The position numbers and the translations under genes are program-made. From the NCBI GenBank assembly GCA_002633025.1, contig NMRB01000001.1, positions 1,054,955 to 1,118,954 on the forward strand: DNA of 64,000 nt, written 5' to 3'. The notes under the pieces were generated by a model, which saw only the letters and a list, made by a program, of their open reading frames with translations, was not told where the DNA came from and ran no database searches. The stretch is from Notospermus geniculatus (lineage: Eukaryota > Nemertea > Pilidiophora > Heteronemertea > Lineidae). Positions 1-12,805 of this stretch are shown here, in pieces (positions within the stretch are counted from its first letter, which is position 1; every line of letters begins with the position of its first letter).

Positions 1-1313
1 ATTACAACAGATTGTAGCCCAATAGCATTCTTAACATCAAGACTGCTGAATACTAGAAAGTACCCTANAAAACTTTACGACAACGTTATTGTTCATACTA
101 CACATTAACCAGATTTTGCATTGCATTTTCGGTACAAAACTAAAGTTGTCGTTATCGTTAACGTTTATCGTTTGATTTCGAAACCTCCCTATTCTCAGGA
201 CGTACACTACCGTGAATTTACTTGCTCGAAATTTTGGCTGGTGATATCTCCTATTCAATCAAAAGAATTATCCCGATCAACTACCTATTTCATAAAAATG
301 TGGGCTAGGATATGTACAAGTTTTTGATGATAATTCTCGCCCAGCAGCCTTTATTGAATCGGAGAGGCATCTAAAATAATAAATGCAAAATATATTAACA
401 GTAATACTTTTTTTCAATATTTACATACAATAATAGATCACTAAGCTACATCATAGCACCATCTTCTGATATTCAGTATAATTGTCTCCATATACATACA
501 ACCATAACGTTACTCGGATCTACACTCCATTAAATGGACAACCATGTTGAACGTGAGCTAACGACAGTGTACAAATTGTACCGGCGTAGCAGTAAAGAAT
601 ATCTCCCTGTAAAAAGTGTCCGCTGGTATTGTTCCATGACGGATTAAGGTGCTTGGCTTTTGAAAATAATCGCCAGAGATTAGAATGTCACAATGTGATC
701 TTTTGTTCCCGGGAGAGTTTTTCTGGGGACATTGTTTCCTGCCACACCTGGAATCGAATTTCAAATAGTGTCAACTTTTATCTGTTCCGAGGTCGGCTGA
801 CAACCCTGTCGAGTGTTTTCCATCTTAAAGTCTTCGTGAAGCCAAGTGGCCCAAACACTTTACAATGATGTACATGTTCATCTTTGTGATCCATCATGAC
901 GTCAGTTCTCTCCAGTCGGAACGACACCCACTGAATGGCCCACCAGGCAGCTGGTCCTTCAGATACACCTGATTTACCCCAAGTGGGACGCATCTCCGCC
1001 AATGGGGTGAGAACGCCCTATGTTAACAGCGTACACTAAGGACCCGAATCTTGTTAACATTCGCGTGATCGTTTGGAATGGTACATTTACTTGTACCAAT
1101 CGAAAGAGAACTTTAGAACGTCTTCAAAAAACGTGTTCAGTGCCATAGAGATCATTTCAACTGCACGGCTTGATGTGGCCTGCTATGGCATGACACGGCC
1201 CGTTTAATAGGCACGTTTCGGAGCCACCATTTGGTGGCTTCCCATTCTTGGCGCCAAGTGCGATCAGTGTCTGTCGCATTCACGTGGCAGCAGCACAGAC
1301 GAGACAGTTTATT
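1..1313. other. 3' flank of Tbx6/16, no gene seen
   Basis: No coding exon is recognisable here. The interval holds an N at 68, one copy of a dispersed inverted-repeat family (about 580-749) and otherwise unique AT-rich sequence. On the minus strand an AATAAA follows the Tbx6/16 stop codon immediately (plus-strand 1308-1313), and another candidate lies near 349-354, so the 3' UTR of that gene may run into this stretch. Confidence 0.6.
580..749 (+). mobile_element. MITE-like repeat, family shared with 63 kb
   Basis: The segment contains CTGTAAAAAGTGTCC, then CAGAGATTAGAATGT and GATCTTTTGTTCCC, in the same order as copies at 63347-63517 (same orientation) and 62977-63145 (opposite orientation). 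No coding capacity is visible, so it is probably a non-autonomous DNA transposon relic. The copies are diverged, which argues for age. The exact ends are uncertain by some 10 bases. Confidence 0.6.
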
Positions 1314-4300
1314 CTACACCAGAGATCCTGCGAAATGTGAACTACTGATGTTCATGACTGGATAATGTTGATTTGGCTGAACATAGGTGCACGATGAGAG
1401 CGATGAACCCTGTGAAGGATGCGACACTGATTGCAGACTGCCGTAAGTCGAGGCCGTGTTGACGTGTGTCGTCTGCGACATGGCGCAGGAGTTTTGGGCG
1501 GCTAGCTGACATGTTGGAAGTTTTAGGCTGGAACTGACGGGCTGCAGGAGACTAGCAGTTGTGGCTGACGGCAGGAAGCTGTTACTTGACATTCCACACG
1601 AATTCGAGGTACCGTGATGCGGATAGTAAACTTGATCGCTGCGGAGAGGGAAGCCAGAGCTCTGAAAGTAGTTGCAAGATGCTTGCGGCAAGTACTGGCA
1701 TTGTGTTGAGATCTGCAGCGGCTGACCTGAAGTCGGCGGTCGTTTCAGCGGATGTGTGATCGATGTACTCGATTTTCCGATGACCTGACATGACGGCATG
1801 TCGTCGGCAGTGGTGAGGGGGGCAGGCTTGGGGCTCACTGTCGCTTCAGGATCAGAAGGAGTTTCGCTCTTGATGACTGCTTGCTCTGTTGTTCCTACGT
1901 TGCAAGTCGTCGATGTTATATGGCCGTCGATTTGGTCCTCGTCGTCTGACTTTAATTTTTTCTTCTCTTGGTCTGCAATGAAAGAAAAACAATAGGCTAC
2001 ATCAGACAAAAGATAAAATAAGGCAGCAGGGAATGGCCGACTTCATGGGACAGAATTATCGCCGGTGCGCTGCAAACTCCTCCGAAACAGCAATTCGCAC
2101 CATGGTGGGAATCGCTTACAAGTATCCGCGGGTTTGGGTGTCCCGACACTATAGGCTCTTCAGCACAGCCGTGGACAGGNAACATAGGTGCACGATGAGA
2201 GCGATGAACCCTGTGAAGGATGCGACACTGATTGCAGACTGCCGTAAGTCGAGGCCGTGTTGACGTGTGTCGTCTGCGACATGGCGCAGGAGTTTTGGGC
2301 GGCTAGCTGACATGTTGGAAGTTTTAGGCTGGAACTGACGGGCTGCAGGAGACTAGCAGTTGTGGCTGACGGCAGGAAGCTGTTACTTGACATTCCACAC
2401 GAATTCGAGGTACCGTGATGCGGATAGTAAACTTGATCGCTGCGGAGAGGGAAGCCAGAGCTCTGAAAGTAGTTGCAAGATGCTTGCGGCAAGTACTGGC
2501 ATTGTGTTGAGATCTGCAGCGGCTGACCTGAAGTCGGCGGTCGTTTCAGCGGATGTGTGATCGATGTACTCGATTTTCCGATGACCTGACATGACGGCAT
2601 GTCGTCGGCAGTGGTGAGGGGGGCAGGTTTGGGGCTCACTGTCGCTTCAGGATCAGAAGGAGTTTCGCTCTTGATGACTGCCTGCTCTGTTGTTCCTACG
2701 TTGCAAGTCGTCGATGTTATATGGCCGTCGATTTGGTCCTCGTCGTCTGACTTTAATTTTTTCTTCTCTTGGTCTGCAATGAAAGAAAAACAATACATAA
2801 GACAAAAGATAAAATAAGGCAGCAGGGAATGGCCGACTTCATGGGACAGAATTATCGCCGGTGCGCTGCAAACTCCTCCGCAGTGCCGTAATGCTCCATT
2901 TCGTAACTGGAACATCATAAAATGCGGAATGTGACGGCGGAGGAGTTGGGTGCGCTGGTGTCGGTGAAATAGTTTTGTCCCGCAGTAATGCTATGAGATT
3001 CCCCATATTCGCAGCAGCGGCTGGGTGACCGAGACTAGTGAAACAGCAATTCGCACCATGGTGGGGATCGCTTATATCCGCGGGTTTGGGTGTCCCGACA
3101 GTAGGCTCTTCAGCACAGCCGTGGACAGGCGTTGTGAACGCACTCTATTATACCCCGACAATTTCCCAGTAAAACTGGCACCTGTTTCGGTCATGTTCAA
3201 AGTAAGATTTTGGAAGAATTTTGATCTGATATATGATAACAGGATTTTGTGCGGTCCGCGAGCACATGTTTAATTCTAGACTTTGACATAAGATTAGGTA
3301 GTTCCTCATAGCAAGCGAATTGTACCTTATCAGTTGACCATCTTGATTCTAGAGAATAATCACTCTCAACAATGAACCATAAACGCCACCAAAAACATTC
3401 CCATCTGTCTCAGGCAGGTAGGCCTAGACAGACGGATTAACTTGGAACTAATTGCGCCCCATACAATGGCCTTCTTTGGCGTTTTATAGCTTTGAGTGCA
3501 CCTTGCATGGTGTTACGGGGAGAAATCCCGGCCGGCAGATTTTACTGCATGGTACACGGGCCATCTGTCCAACTTGGGGTGTTTTCACTGCCTTAGAAAT
3601 GGGCGGTGCCGTGATGCATATACGACGACTTCATAAACCAGAACCCGCAGGGCGGCAGGGGACAGTAATGGTGGTTAATTATTATGTCATAAATTGAGTG
3701 ACCATTTTGCAGTAAGGACTGGCGGTTCGGTCCACCACACATGATATGCCGAATGAATCATTCCATGTTCAGCCGAAGTCCACATTTACTTTCTTTCCGG
3801 CCGGAAATGTTAAAATTTCAGGACGTCGCCGATGAAACTATCAATCCGATATACACGTACTTATACGAATTTTCTTGTAGTCCAAGGAGGATATCTATCT
3901 ACTCTTTGACATTAAACAGTCGTCGTAAGAATATTGAATTATTAATGAATAATGTCACCCAAAAGCCAAAAGAATACGACAGACATTGCCGCGCTTTTGT
4001 TGACATTTTATAGTCGGAGACAATGTCATCTTGATAAGGCAAACAAGAGACAGGCGGGACGCAGCAGTCCCGGAAATCAGCCGAGCGTGCACCATAACCA
4101 GCGCAGGTTCTCTCATGGTCGACATTTCGACTCCACGAAAACATTCTTAAAACTTCCGAACATATTTTTGGGGACATGGTGTCTCTTCGTCGTCCGTGGA
4201 GAACACCGGCAGGCGACGTTTTACATGCTCTGCAGCATTTGGAATCGTCGTCTTGATCTAAACCAGAGTTTCGTCAGGACCGGGCTACGGTGCTGACGCT

Positions 4301-7300
4301 AAGGAAAACATCCAGAACAAGTTCGGGTCTGATGCGGGAGAGGAAATCTTTTATAGTTTCCTGTTTTAGAACTGACTAGCCGTCGATCGCCGCTTTCATC
4401 AGTTTATTGGGAGTTTGGTGATTGAATTAATGAACTTTGGACACGCAATAGCGACGTACTCGTGGCGATATAGCAAGTGTTTCACAAATTCTCGTTGGAA
4501 AAAAATGGCCTACCTTTCTCATTGTCGGAGTCTGAAGATTCTAGCCCTCTTTTGTACTGTAAACGGTTGTCCCTAAAAAGAAAAAGTTGTGTTGATTTTT
4601 GACAAATATCGGTGCAGACGAAATAAGCAGAAATCTTGCGTTGCCTCAAAAGAGATTTCCATAAAAACGACACCTTCCCGTTGCGTCGCAAAATATCGTA
4701 GTTGGTTTGACCAAAAATAGATTGGTCTTTATCTATTTTTGGTTTGACACATAACTTCTTTTGGGAAGTGTTCATCGTAACGCACATCCTCCAGAAATGT
4801 AGGAACTTCGACTTACCTTCTGCCCATACCGTTGTCACGGAAACCTTTTGCGAAAGGATTGTGGTCAATCTTCAGTTGTGTAATCTGTAAAAGTCGAAAG
4901 TAATCAAAGATTTTGTTAGTTCCAGGCTGATATTGCGCTGACTTGGTTTCTGCTATCAACCCGGGCCGTCACCCCAATGTTTTGTTTTGATGCAAAATAT
5001 CACTGTCATCACTACGACGCCGTTGATTCGATAATCCTGGTTCAGTGCGGGGCTGCTTCGAAAATGTGATTGGTCCACCTACTGAACAAACGGACAATTG
5101 ATTGGTCGGACTAGTGAACAAGTGAGAAAACGCTTACCTGTTCATTCTGATAGGCTGTGACTGCTATGAAAGCCGTCTCGTCAAAGGCATACGTATTGAA
5201 CGATTTCCATCTCATGGAGAAGATATCATCTGCTTGGACAACGTGCACGCGAGGCTGATATTTGTGCATTGAGTTTAGAATAATCTGAAAAATGCCGAAT
5301 GAGACGTCCAATCAGCGCGTGAGTGTGACGTTGGAATGACGCACTATAAATTTGAGATTTTACAATCAAAAGACTTTTAGCATCCGTTGATGTTTATGGT
5401 AAAATATCATTCAAGAGCATCCCAGTTGCAGGATTTTAACTGATTTGTTTATAGACTGTTTATATTTATTAATCAGAAGAAGAAATGTTATTTTAATTCT
5501 TCTGATATTTTTATATCCAACCATGTACAACATTGGTGCGAACAATAAAAAACTTGGCGGCCATTTTGCAATGTTTAGAATCATGAACATGACGGAGTGA
5601 ATAAGGACACATAGCCTGATTGGTCAGTATTGACGGGACGGCAAAAAAAACCCGGCGAATCTTGTTAAACATTTACAAGTGTGGTAGCTTTACAACGCTA
5701 ATTCTCACACTGATGTAACTAATTCCTGGTTAAACGAAAACAGTGGCACATTCTTTCTTTTACTTGTGATTAAGACAGGTCGACCAATGGGCAGGAAATG
5801 AGTGAATAAATGATGAGAATAGCCCACAAGGGAGAGGGACAAGACAGATTCAGTGATAGGGACGCATTTGGTGGTCCCTCTCTGTCTCCCTGATTCATTT
5901 CCACTGAAATAAAAAACGTACGCAGAGATTAAGCGAACCAGCGGCTTAAAAACAACTTACATGTCCATTCTGGTCCAGGTTATTATTCGTCAGCTTCAAC
6001 TTCTGGAAAACTACCGTCTGCTTCATCCAGTGCGCACCGGAGGCTGGCGAATCGGGATGGATGTAGAGGCGGCCTGGCATATGCGGTTCAGCCTTTCCGG
6101 TCACCACCCATTCGGAGTTATGATATTTGTATCTGCAGTCATCAACCGGTATGATGTCCATCAGGAGGATGTACTTGGCATGTGGGTCCAGACCTTCGAT
6201 ATTTGTTTTGTAGGTCGGAAACATTCGCCTGAAAAATCAAACCATAAAATTCGATCGTTATTTTGATTATCAAGGTCACACTGACATCAGCCGCCGTATG
6301 GAATCATGGCGGGCGTCGGAAGATGCTGAAACACAGTTCTCTGGCAGGTTTTTGTGGTTTGATACATGCGCCAGTCTAGGCCTATATAAGGTAGGAGAAC
6401 GTTTCTAGCGTCGATGGTGTTGACAAAAATAGCAATAATAATCTTGTAAGTTGTACTTCCAATGTCGGAATGTAGAATTATAGTCTCGGTAAATTTTATT
6501 GCACTCTCTACCTTCCCATAGCAATCTGATGGCGACAGAGATGGAATGGTGCCATATTCAATAGAAAATCGAATGGTCACAAAAGTAAAGAGATAACCGC
6601 TGATTACTCGAAGTTAACCAAGACAATTTTCTGCTCGTTGATTTTTAAGAACATGACCACCGATCCATGGAGCGCTGGTCGGCGCCCGAGGATGTTTGCA
6701 GGACAAGGGAAAGTTTTCTCACCCGAGACAAGCATGTTTTTGACAATTTTCCTGCGATCAAAAAACGAAATGTTTGCATTTCACACCATTTCATATCGTT
6801 GTTTTCACTCCTTTGCTATGGGAGTGATTTAAGGGAATGTTTAGGGATTTCTTTTACACCCGCGCATAATGTTGATACCAGTGAGATATTCTACTGGGAA
6901 TTCCTTCTACTGCATCAGGAAGCCAAGGGAGGCCGTTTACACTTCGGTCGCGCGACGAGTTTTCGGTTTCCATTCTCCTCACCTTCCAGTTTTCGTGATG
7001 ATCATCTCTGTTCCCAAAGAATGAAACTTATGCCAGAGATCTCTGTTCTCCAACTTGATCTTGATGTTCTTATTGGTGTCCTCCTGTTGGGGGTGATGGG
7101 AAAGTAACCGCTTCGGATCCGACATGCCCATGTGAGCGTATGGTCCGAACTGCTGACCTTGTGCTGCAAGAACAATCAAACAAAAGCAGGTTTAATATTT
7201 GGTCCTTATTTCCGATAGGCTTGGCCCACGTAGCGTGGTGATTGAAACATTAGTTAGGACCAGGCACCAGGCATGTCAGAAACTATTCCCTCAATACTCT

Positions 7301-10300
7301 ATTAAATACCACTTCAGTTACATGTACATTAATTCGCTTTCCCAATCCACTTTCGTGAAAAGGAATTTGCATTATCCAAGAATAAGTCTGAACCAACAAT
7401 ATACACTTGGCATAAAGGGGTGGTGCACTACTCGAAAACACCTGCATATAGCAAAGGCGGGCTAAGGGGGAGGAGACCCTTCAGGGGTTTAACAACAAAA
7501 TTGAATGATTTCGTTTCAGCTTATATCAATTATGGTGCTCACTAAACGTTTCTCCATCATTCTCATGTCAGATTTATTAATTGTTTATCGGAGCCATCAC
7601 AGCGCTTTAAATGACGTAAGTCCTGATCCCAGATTGACAAGGCCACCTAGTGTATAAATCTTCACTTTGGTAAACTTCAGAATTTATATGCTAAAAGTGG
7701 ATTTAAAAAGCACTTCACTTCATTTCCACAGATGGTGGAGAATTTTGCACCCACTTAAATGGAAAACACCCAAATTATTTTAGTCTAACCAGCCGTGCTC
7801 AACACTCGGTCTTTTTGTACGTGGTTTATCCTTGGTATTAGCCAGCAATGGTTCTGTGTCAATGTTTGGCATGAAGGGCTCTTGAGACCTGAATTCATCG
7901 GATTAACTTCAAGCCATGGAGTTTAGGGAGGTCTTGCTGACGGTCTGGACAGATCCTACGAGTAACGAGGCATAACATCTCAACTGTTAGACGGAGGTCT
8001 TAAACTAAAAGTTAGATTTAAATCAAATTCGGAAAGGTCTATAATTCTGTCCCCTGACGTACATGTATGTCGACTATTTTCTCAAGAAAAAGTAGGGGTC
8101 ATTTATTGGCCATTCGTATTGCTTTCATGATCACAACCGAAGATTGTTTTAACACGAATATCGTCGAATATACTGGTCATTATATTGCAGGTAGTTTTAT
8201 TTTAGGTACATGTACTTAAGAGTTTTCGCAAACCCACGAAACGCGAAATTGTTCGATGCCACGAACAGAGCATGACCCAACGACAGGATGCCTATCTCAC
8301 CAACACGCAACCTGGTTTCAAATTAACGACATTGTGAATGTTCCTATGCAGCAAACAATTCGAAACAATAAAGAACTTGATCACAATTCGGTAATTCATT
8401 AAATCGGTCCTAGAGATAATCGATATACAAAAAGCGCATGAACCGATTTTTTTTGTTAGTGAAATAATGAGAAATTTACAAGGATCATCATATCATAAAT
8501 GCTACCAACCCAAATTTGGCCCACCTGTCAAAAAATGATATTTTCCTATTTCTTGGGCCAAAAGATATAATTTCACCAAATGGTATATTTTTCATTAAGG
8601 TATTTCATGCTTCAAGTCACTTTATGAAACATGGCTCCTTGTCATTATCACTTATATGATAAGTAGACATCCAGAAGAATCTGATAACAGTTTGTATAAA
8701 CAGACAGGTATCCATGATGGCAGGTGTTGGCCCCTACATTCAATTAACAAGAAATCTGAAGAAAAAAATTCAAGAAAGTTCTGGCGACAAGTTCAAGGAA
8801 TATTTTGATACCGTTCTCAAGGTGACAGATCAACAATTCAACATTTACGAAATAAGTTATACATCCTCAGGTCATTTACGATCGCTCTCCGGCCTCCCTT
8901 GAGGGCCCTATTACATAGAAGTATACGGTATACGGAAACGCCAGTTAACAATGTCTTCACGGTCGTGAATCCATTTGAAGCCTTTGTTAACCGGGGTATT
9001 CGTATACCGTATACTTCTATGTAACGGAAGCCTTATGGAAACAAGTGCGAGGAGGGGGAAGTTGTGAAGACCCTGCGTGCGAAGATGGTTAAAATGAGGC
9101 GTTGATAGAGCCGTGAAAATAGACAGAATCTGATGTTAACTGTAAAAATGACTGCAAGTTGAAGCTGCATGCTGTTCATCGGTATTTACGGGTTCGAAAC
9201 CCCAAGATAGAGGTTTCCACCACAAAATGAAATGTACGACTTATACGTCCCCTCGTTTTTTCTTCTCACCAATAGCAATTCGTAATGTTTTCTTTTCGAT
9301 AAAACAATGCAAAGTATTTGAACTTACTAAAAACGAAATGAACGTTTTGGCCTTGTATGATTCGAATAGAGGGATTATTAAGGTACATGTATCGTCCTGT
9401 TAATGGTAACGAAAGCACTGTTCTATTTGTCGTTAACCCAACCGTCTTAAACTCTCTGAAGTATGGAATTCCTTCGCAAAAAAATGACAAATGACAATTA
9501 TTTATCCTTTGTTTGAGGTTGAAACCCCGACACGCCAACTGCTCAACGGAGCTCGTATTTTCCCCTCTGGTTATTGGCAAAAAATAATGTAAAGTGTGAA
9601 CATGTAATTGCAATATGAAGTGGATAGGATGGATACAACCCGTACCCAAAATGTTCTTTTTCTCCTGACCTTTATACATTTGGTAAAAATGGAAAAATAT
9701 AGATTTGTAACAGGTGGAATGAACATAACTACGATGCAGACTTAGTCTACCTTCCCTCACCAAAATGCTTCTTTTTTCTGCTAGCCTTCATTTTGTAAAA
9801 AGTAAAAAGTGTAAAAATGTACAGGAATGGACTTATACGATGTACCCTAACCTTGGAGGAATTATACTGAATTCCTCCAAGCCCTAACCAAATACATCTT
9901 TTTTCCAGACCAGTATACATTTTGTAAAAATGCAAAATGTAAAAATGCAATTGCATCAGGAATAAATATGTACCCTATCCAAAACGCTTCTTTTTTATCC
10001 TGGCCTTTATACACTTTATAAAATTGTAAAATACAAAAATGTAAATTGTGATAAGAGTGGAATCAAAAGTCCTCTTTTAGTTTTAATTTCTCTTAACTAC
10101 ATCTAACATTTTATTTTAAAAATGTATGTGTAAAAACTTAACTGCACGGGAATGGAGATGACAATGTAAGCCAAAATGCCATGATGTGAAAAAGGATAAA
10201 AAAGAACCTACCTATGCCAAGAGGGTCGTGGGTGACGCCAGGGAATCCCGTGAAGGGAAACGTCTGATGAGCAGCCGACATAATTCCATGACTGAGAGGG

Positions 10301-10368
10301 AACGACCGGGCCCTTTGCCCCAAAAACTGATCTTCGTACATACTGGACGAGCCTTGTAGTGCAAGCAT
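1314..10368 (-). CDS. Tbx6/16: T-box transcription factor, Tbx6/16 type
   Basis: Seven coding exons on the minus strand: 10212-10368, 6983-7163, 5961-6228, 5138-5284, 4817-4884, 4514-4572 and 1314-1972. All have GT-AG borders and compatible phases, giving about 512 residues. The T-box DNA-binding domain runs from roughly residue 86 to 270: LENRDLW in exon 2, [19 protein letters not shown] in exon 3, [18 protein letters not shown] then AVTAYQNEQ in exon 4, and [16 protein letters not shown] in exon 5. The [10 protein letters not shown] stretch resembles vertebrate Tbx16/Tbx6 rather than Tbx2/3, Tbx4/5, Tbx1 or Brachyury, so I assign the Tbx6/16 subfamily. Known members are nuclear regulators of mesoderm and muscle programmes. 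The C-terminal 220 residues are low-complexity (Ser, Gln, Pro rich), as expected for a regulatory tail. The start ATG precedes [13 protein letters not shown]; upstream UTR exons are unknown. The last exon is duplicated at an assembly gap (see 1380-3129). Confidence 0.93.
1380..3129. repeat. Duplicated contig end around N at 2180
   Basis: 1380-2179 and 2181-3129 are near-identical copies in the same orientation, joined at a single N (2180). Shared sequence starts at AACATAGGTGCACG and ends at CAGCCGTGGACAGG. The second copy carries about 155 extra bases (near 2884-3038), and a few substitutions and small indels separate the copies. Both contain the Tbx6/16 terminal exon. The arrangement is what results when two alleles are placed in series at a contig join; a true tandem duplication is the alternative. 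Confidence 0.85.
2182..2773 (-). pseudogene. Second, truncated copy of Tbx6/16 last exon
   Basis: This repeats exon 7 of Tbx6/16, from the same splice acceptor (exon start 2773, equivalent to 1972) through the Ser/Gln-rich tail, but it runs into the N before the stop codon. The encoded residues are essentially identical to those at 1314-1972. I infer an assembly duplicate rather than a real pseudogene. Confidence 0.75.
8911..9024. mobile_element. MITE with perfect 24-bp terminal inverted repeats
   Basis: The first 24 bases (8911-8934, beginning TTACATAGAAGTATACGG) are the exact reverse complement of the last 24 (9001-9024). The internal 66 bases are unique and non-coding. It sits in Tbx6/16 intron 1. 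The perfect arms suggest recent insertion. The superfamily cannot be assigned because no clear target-site duplication is visible. Confidence 0.8.
9640..10050. repeat. Degenerate tandem repeat, about four units
   Basis: Four diverged units of roughly 110-130 bases repeat the theme CTTCTTTTTTCT-CTGGCCTTTATACA-TTTTGTAAAAATG (near 9650, 9765, 9895 and 9980). A small hairpin at 9852-9881 (CTTGGAGGAATT with its complement) lies between units and resembles the larger hairpin at 34313-34364. All of it is in Tbx6/16 intron 1. Confidence 0.55.
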
Positions 10369-11085
10369 TTAAAGACAGGGAAAAACACGAATTTGCCACT
10401 TAGAATTGACTTTACTCCAAAATATGACGACTTTACTGAGACCATGTACTGCTCAATTTAATCGCCATTTACTNTTTTAAGATGGAATGGATGGATAGCG
10501 AACTGTCTTTTTGTTACAGATGAACGGGTATAGTACGTGTCAGGAGAGAAAGGTTTTTAAATTCGTGCCCAAATTTTCGATTGTTATGGTGTTTGAATCA
10601 CCCAGTAGAAGGACAACCGTGTTGGTTTTTGACCAGACACCATAGGATGTGACACTTAACCATTAATCCCATCAAAGCAAAAACTTCAGGTGTCCTCACT
10701 CCAACAAAAGGGATTAATTTAAAGTCATATTGGTCACACATATATGTTTTTGTGAGTTAAAAGCACCCGCGAGACGGACGGAGAGACAGCATCACAGCTT
10801 GATGGTTGACGACGTGTTAGAAACCCGCGGGCGCCCCAGCAGGCTCCGACGCATGCCGTGGCAAGTTGATCGCGCACAGCCACCCGCCTTGGTTTGGTAC
10901 ACTGGGCGACAACAACATCACATTATCAATGCTATCCATGGGTTGGGGCTAATGATTCTTCAATGGACCGTGTTGTGATGGAGACAACCTATTGTATGAG
11001 CGTGTGTCGTGATGAAAGAATTAGTCCCGCCCTCCTGCAGTGGTCGATGGGAGGAGCGGGAATAAAAAGTTTCGTATACCCCCGG

Positions 11086-11587
11086 CTAGGAATCCACCAT
11101 TGATTTTCAAGCTGATTTTGCGTTGCGACTTGCTTTGCAACTGGGCACTCGATCGCCCTAGTGGACTCGCTAGACGTGATTGCCACTCAAATGGCGAACT
11201 GAGATGTGGTCAATTTCAATCGGTCGGCGATGGTATCAGTTCCTTGCGATCGTATTCAATCGCAGGTAGCAGGTTGCAAAGCACGCCCGGATTTAGAGGG
11301 GGCACATGGGACATGTGCCCCCCCCCCCTATTTTTTGAGGGGCAATGATTTTTTACTGCATTTTGGGAAATCGTCTTGTATTTCATGTATAAGATGCTGG
11401 GAAATCGCATCTCAGAGCTTTTATTTTTCAAGTTTTTCTGGGGGAGGCCCCCCAGACCCCTTCGTGTGCACGCGTGCGCGCCAACTGAGGGCTTCGCCCT
11501 CGGGGACGTGGGCCCCCCTATTTCTAAACCCTGGATCCGGCCCTGCAAAGCAAGTCGCAACGCAGAAAATCAGCAGTGGATTCCTAG
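11086..11587. mobile_element. Foldback MITE, right arm split by insertion
   Basis: The left arm (11086-11140, CTAGGAATCCACC then GCGTTGCGACTTGCTTTGCA) is complementary to the right arm, which is interrupted: AGGTTGCAAAGCA at 11271-11283 continues at 11544 as TGCAAAGCAAGTCGCAACGC and ends at GGATTCCTAG (11587). With the intervening 260 bases plus one duplicated 9-mer removed, the arms pair over about 50 bases. Confidence 0.75.
11284..11543. mobile_element. Nested 260-bp insertion with 9-bp duplication
   Basis: The element starts CGCCCGGATTTAGAGGGGGC and ends CTGGATCCGGCCC. It is flanked by identical 9-mers TGCAAAGCA at 11275-11283 and 11544-11552, a target-site duplication. The body has long C tracts, a GGGGGAGGCCCCCC palindrome and no intact protein. 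The ends (GGATTTAG.../...CTAAACCCTGGATCC) are loosely complementary, which favours a non-autonomous DNA element over a truncated LINE. Confidence 0.75.
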
Positions 11588-11768
11588 CTTTAGGGTTGCG
11601 CAGTTTCAATATGCTTCGATGTAGGCCTATAGGCCTACACATAGATGAACGACGCATCAACGACGCGTAAAAGAAAATTATACATGTAGGCCTAACGATG
11701 TATGAAAAAATCCGACCGTCGCCAAGGCACTGTAACAAGGATGCCTACTACAACTCGAGTGAAATTAC

Positions 11769-11951
11769 CTGAAAGCACAGCTCTTTCAGATCATCCTGTG
11801 AAAGTGACGGATTTGTTTGATTAAAACAAGAAATCCACTCAATAGGATAACAACTGGTTAACGCCCTCAGAATGAACGGATCGAGGTAGGGTGCCACTTC
11901 CCATTTTGGCGCCGTCAGTCCCAGCAGACGTATGACCGGTGACAAAATCAC
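11769..11951 (-). other. Possible orphan coding exon
   Basis: An open minus-strand frame of about 60 residues contains WEVAPYLDPFILRALTSCYP and ends at DDLKELCFQ followed by a plausible splice donor (CAG/gtaattt). The composition looks protein-like, but I do not recognise the family and see no partner exons, since downstream sequence is transposon. It could be the first exon of a gene broken by the foldback element, or chance. Confidence 0.25.
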
Positions 11952-12805
11952 GGATTCTAATAGGCCTACCCCCGACGATTGCTTTGAAAACGTAGGCTAT
12001 TTAGGAAATATGAAGAATCTGCATATGCCAACATCTTTCTTGACGACATATTTTAATTCATGTCAGTGTCGTAGTGCTAAAACAACAACATTGGCCCGGC
12101 GTATTATTAACCAAAGGTTTAATGAACCCTTAATAATGCACTCGACGAACAGAGGAAAACAACTTGGCTCCTGAATATTTATTGACACATATAAAGTGGA
12201 TTTATCTTTATATTCGGGATGTTTTTTGTTTCACCGATTGTCTGAATCGGCACTTTTGAAGTAAAATTGTGGACACAGTCAACCCGCGATCAAGAGAAAA
12301 AAAGAGAGAAACGAGTGCATTGGTAAGCTTTATAATGGGAATGTTTAGTACCGGTAATCATTTTTTGGGCCGATTTAATAAACGATAGTTTTGGCTATGC
12401 TTAGATAATGGTTAACCAGTGGTTCAATGGTGAATTTTACAGTTTTTTTTACATTTTCCTTCACCAATTTGCCTTTTTACCTCCCCTTCCTCATTTTTCT
12501 TGCCTTTTCCCATTGCCTTTTTTTCATTTTCACTTTTTATCTGTAGGCCTAGGCCTATCCACCGCTACGCTAACAGCCACCGGGGGCGGGCCAATTGCAC
12601 TAGGCCTATGTAGATTTGTCCCAATCGTTGTACCAACCTAACGTCTCTGCGCACTGTTGGGTGGCGCCATCTATGAAACAACGGTTTCATCACAGCTCTT
12701 CTTTTGCTGGAGGTAGAAAATAATCAATATGGCAGCGCCCATGAACATGCTTCTTGAAAAAATTTCATGATTTTGAATGCATTTTGTACTGACTGGAGAA
12801 TCAGC

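Larger units (their letters stand above)
10369..12805. promoter_or_regulatory. Divergent intergenic region Tbx6/16-ERAL1
   Basis: The start codons of Tbx6/16 (minus) and ERAL1 (plus) lie 2.4 kb apart, so both promoters must be within or just beyond this stretch unless UTR exons extend further. It contains an N at 10474, a foldback element (11086-11587) with a nested insertion, a possible orphan exon (11769-11951) and a pyrimidine-rich run near 12430-12540. No TATA box or initiator could be assigned with confidence. Confidence 0.45.

Noticed and set aside
1559-1795. Additional plus-strand proteins opposite the Tbx6/16 last exon
   Set aside because: These are shadow frames of the minus-strand Ser/Gln-rich coding exon, and they recur identically in the duplicated copy.
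4482-4868. A single 128-residue minus-strand protein
   Set aside because: The frame reads through the intron between two T-box exons; the spliced exons 4817-4884 and 4514-4572 explain the coding signal.
5138-6228. Assignment of the T-box gene to Brachyury, Tbx2/3 or Tbx4/5
   Set aside because: The [10 protein letters not shown] stretch and the short loop before [14 protein letters not shown] fit Tbx6/16; the other classes have different residues at these places.
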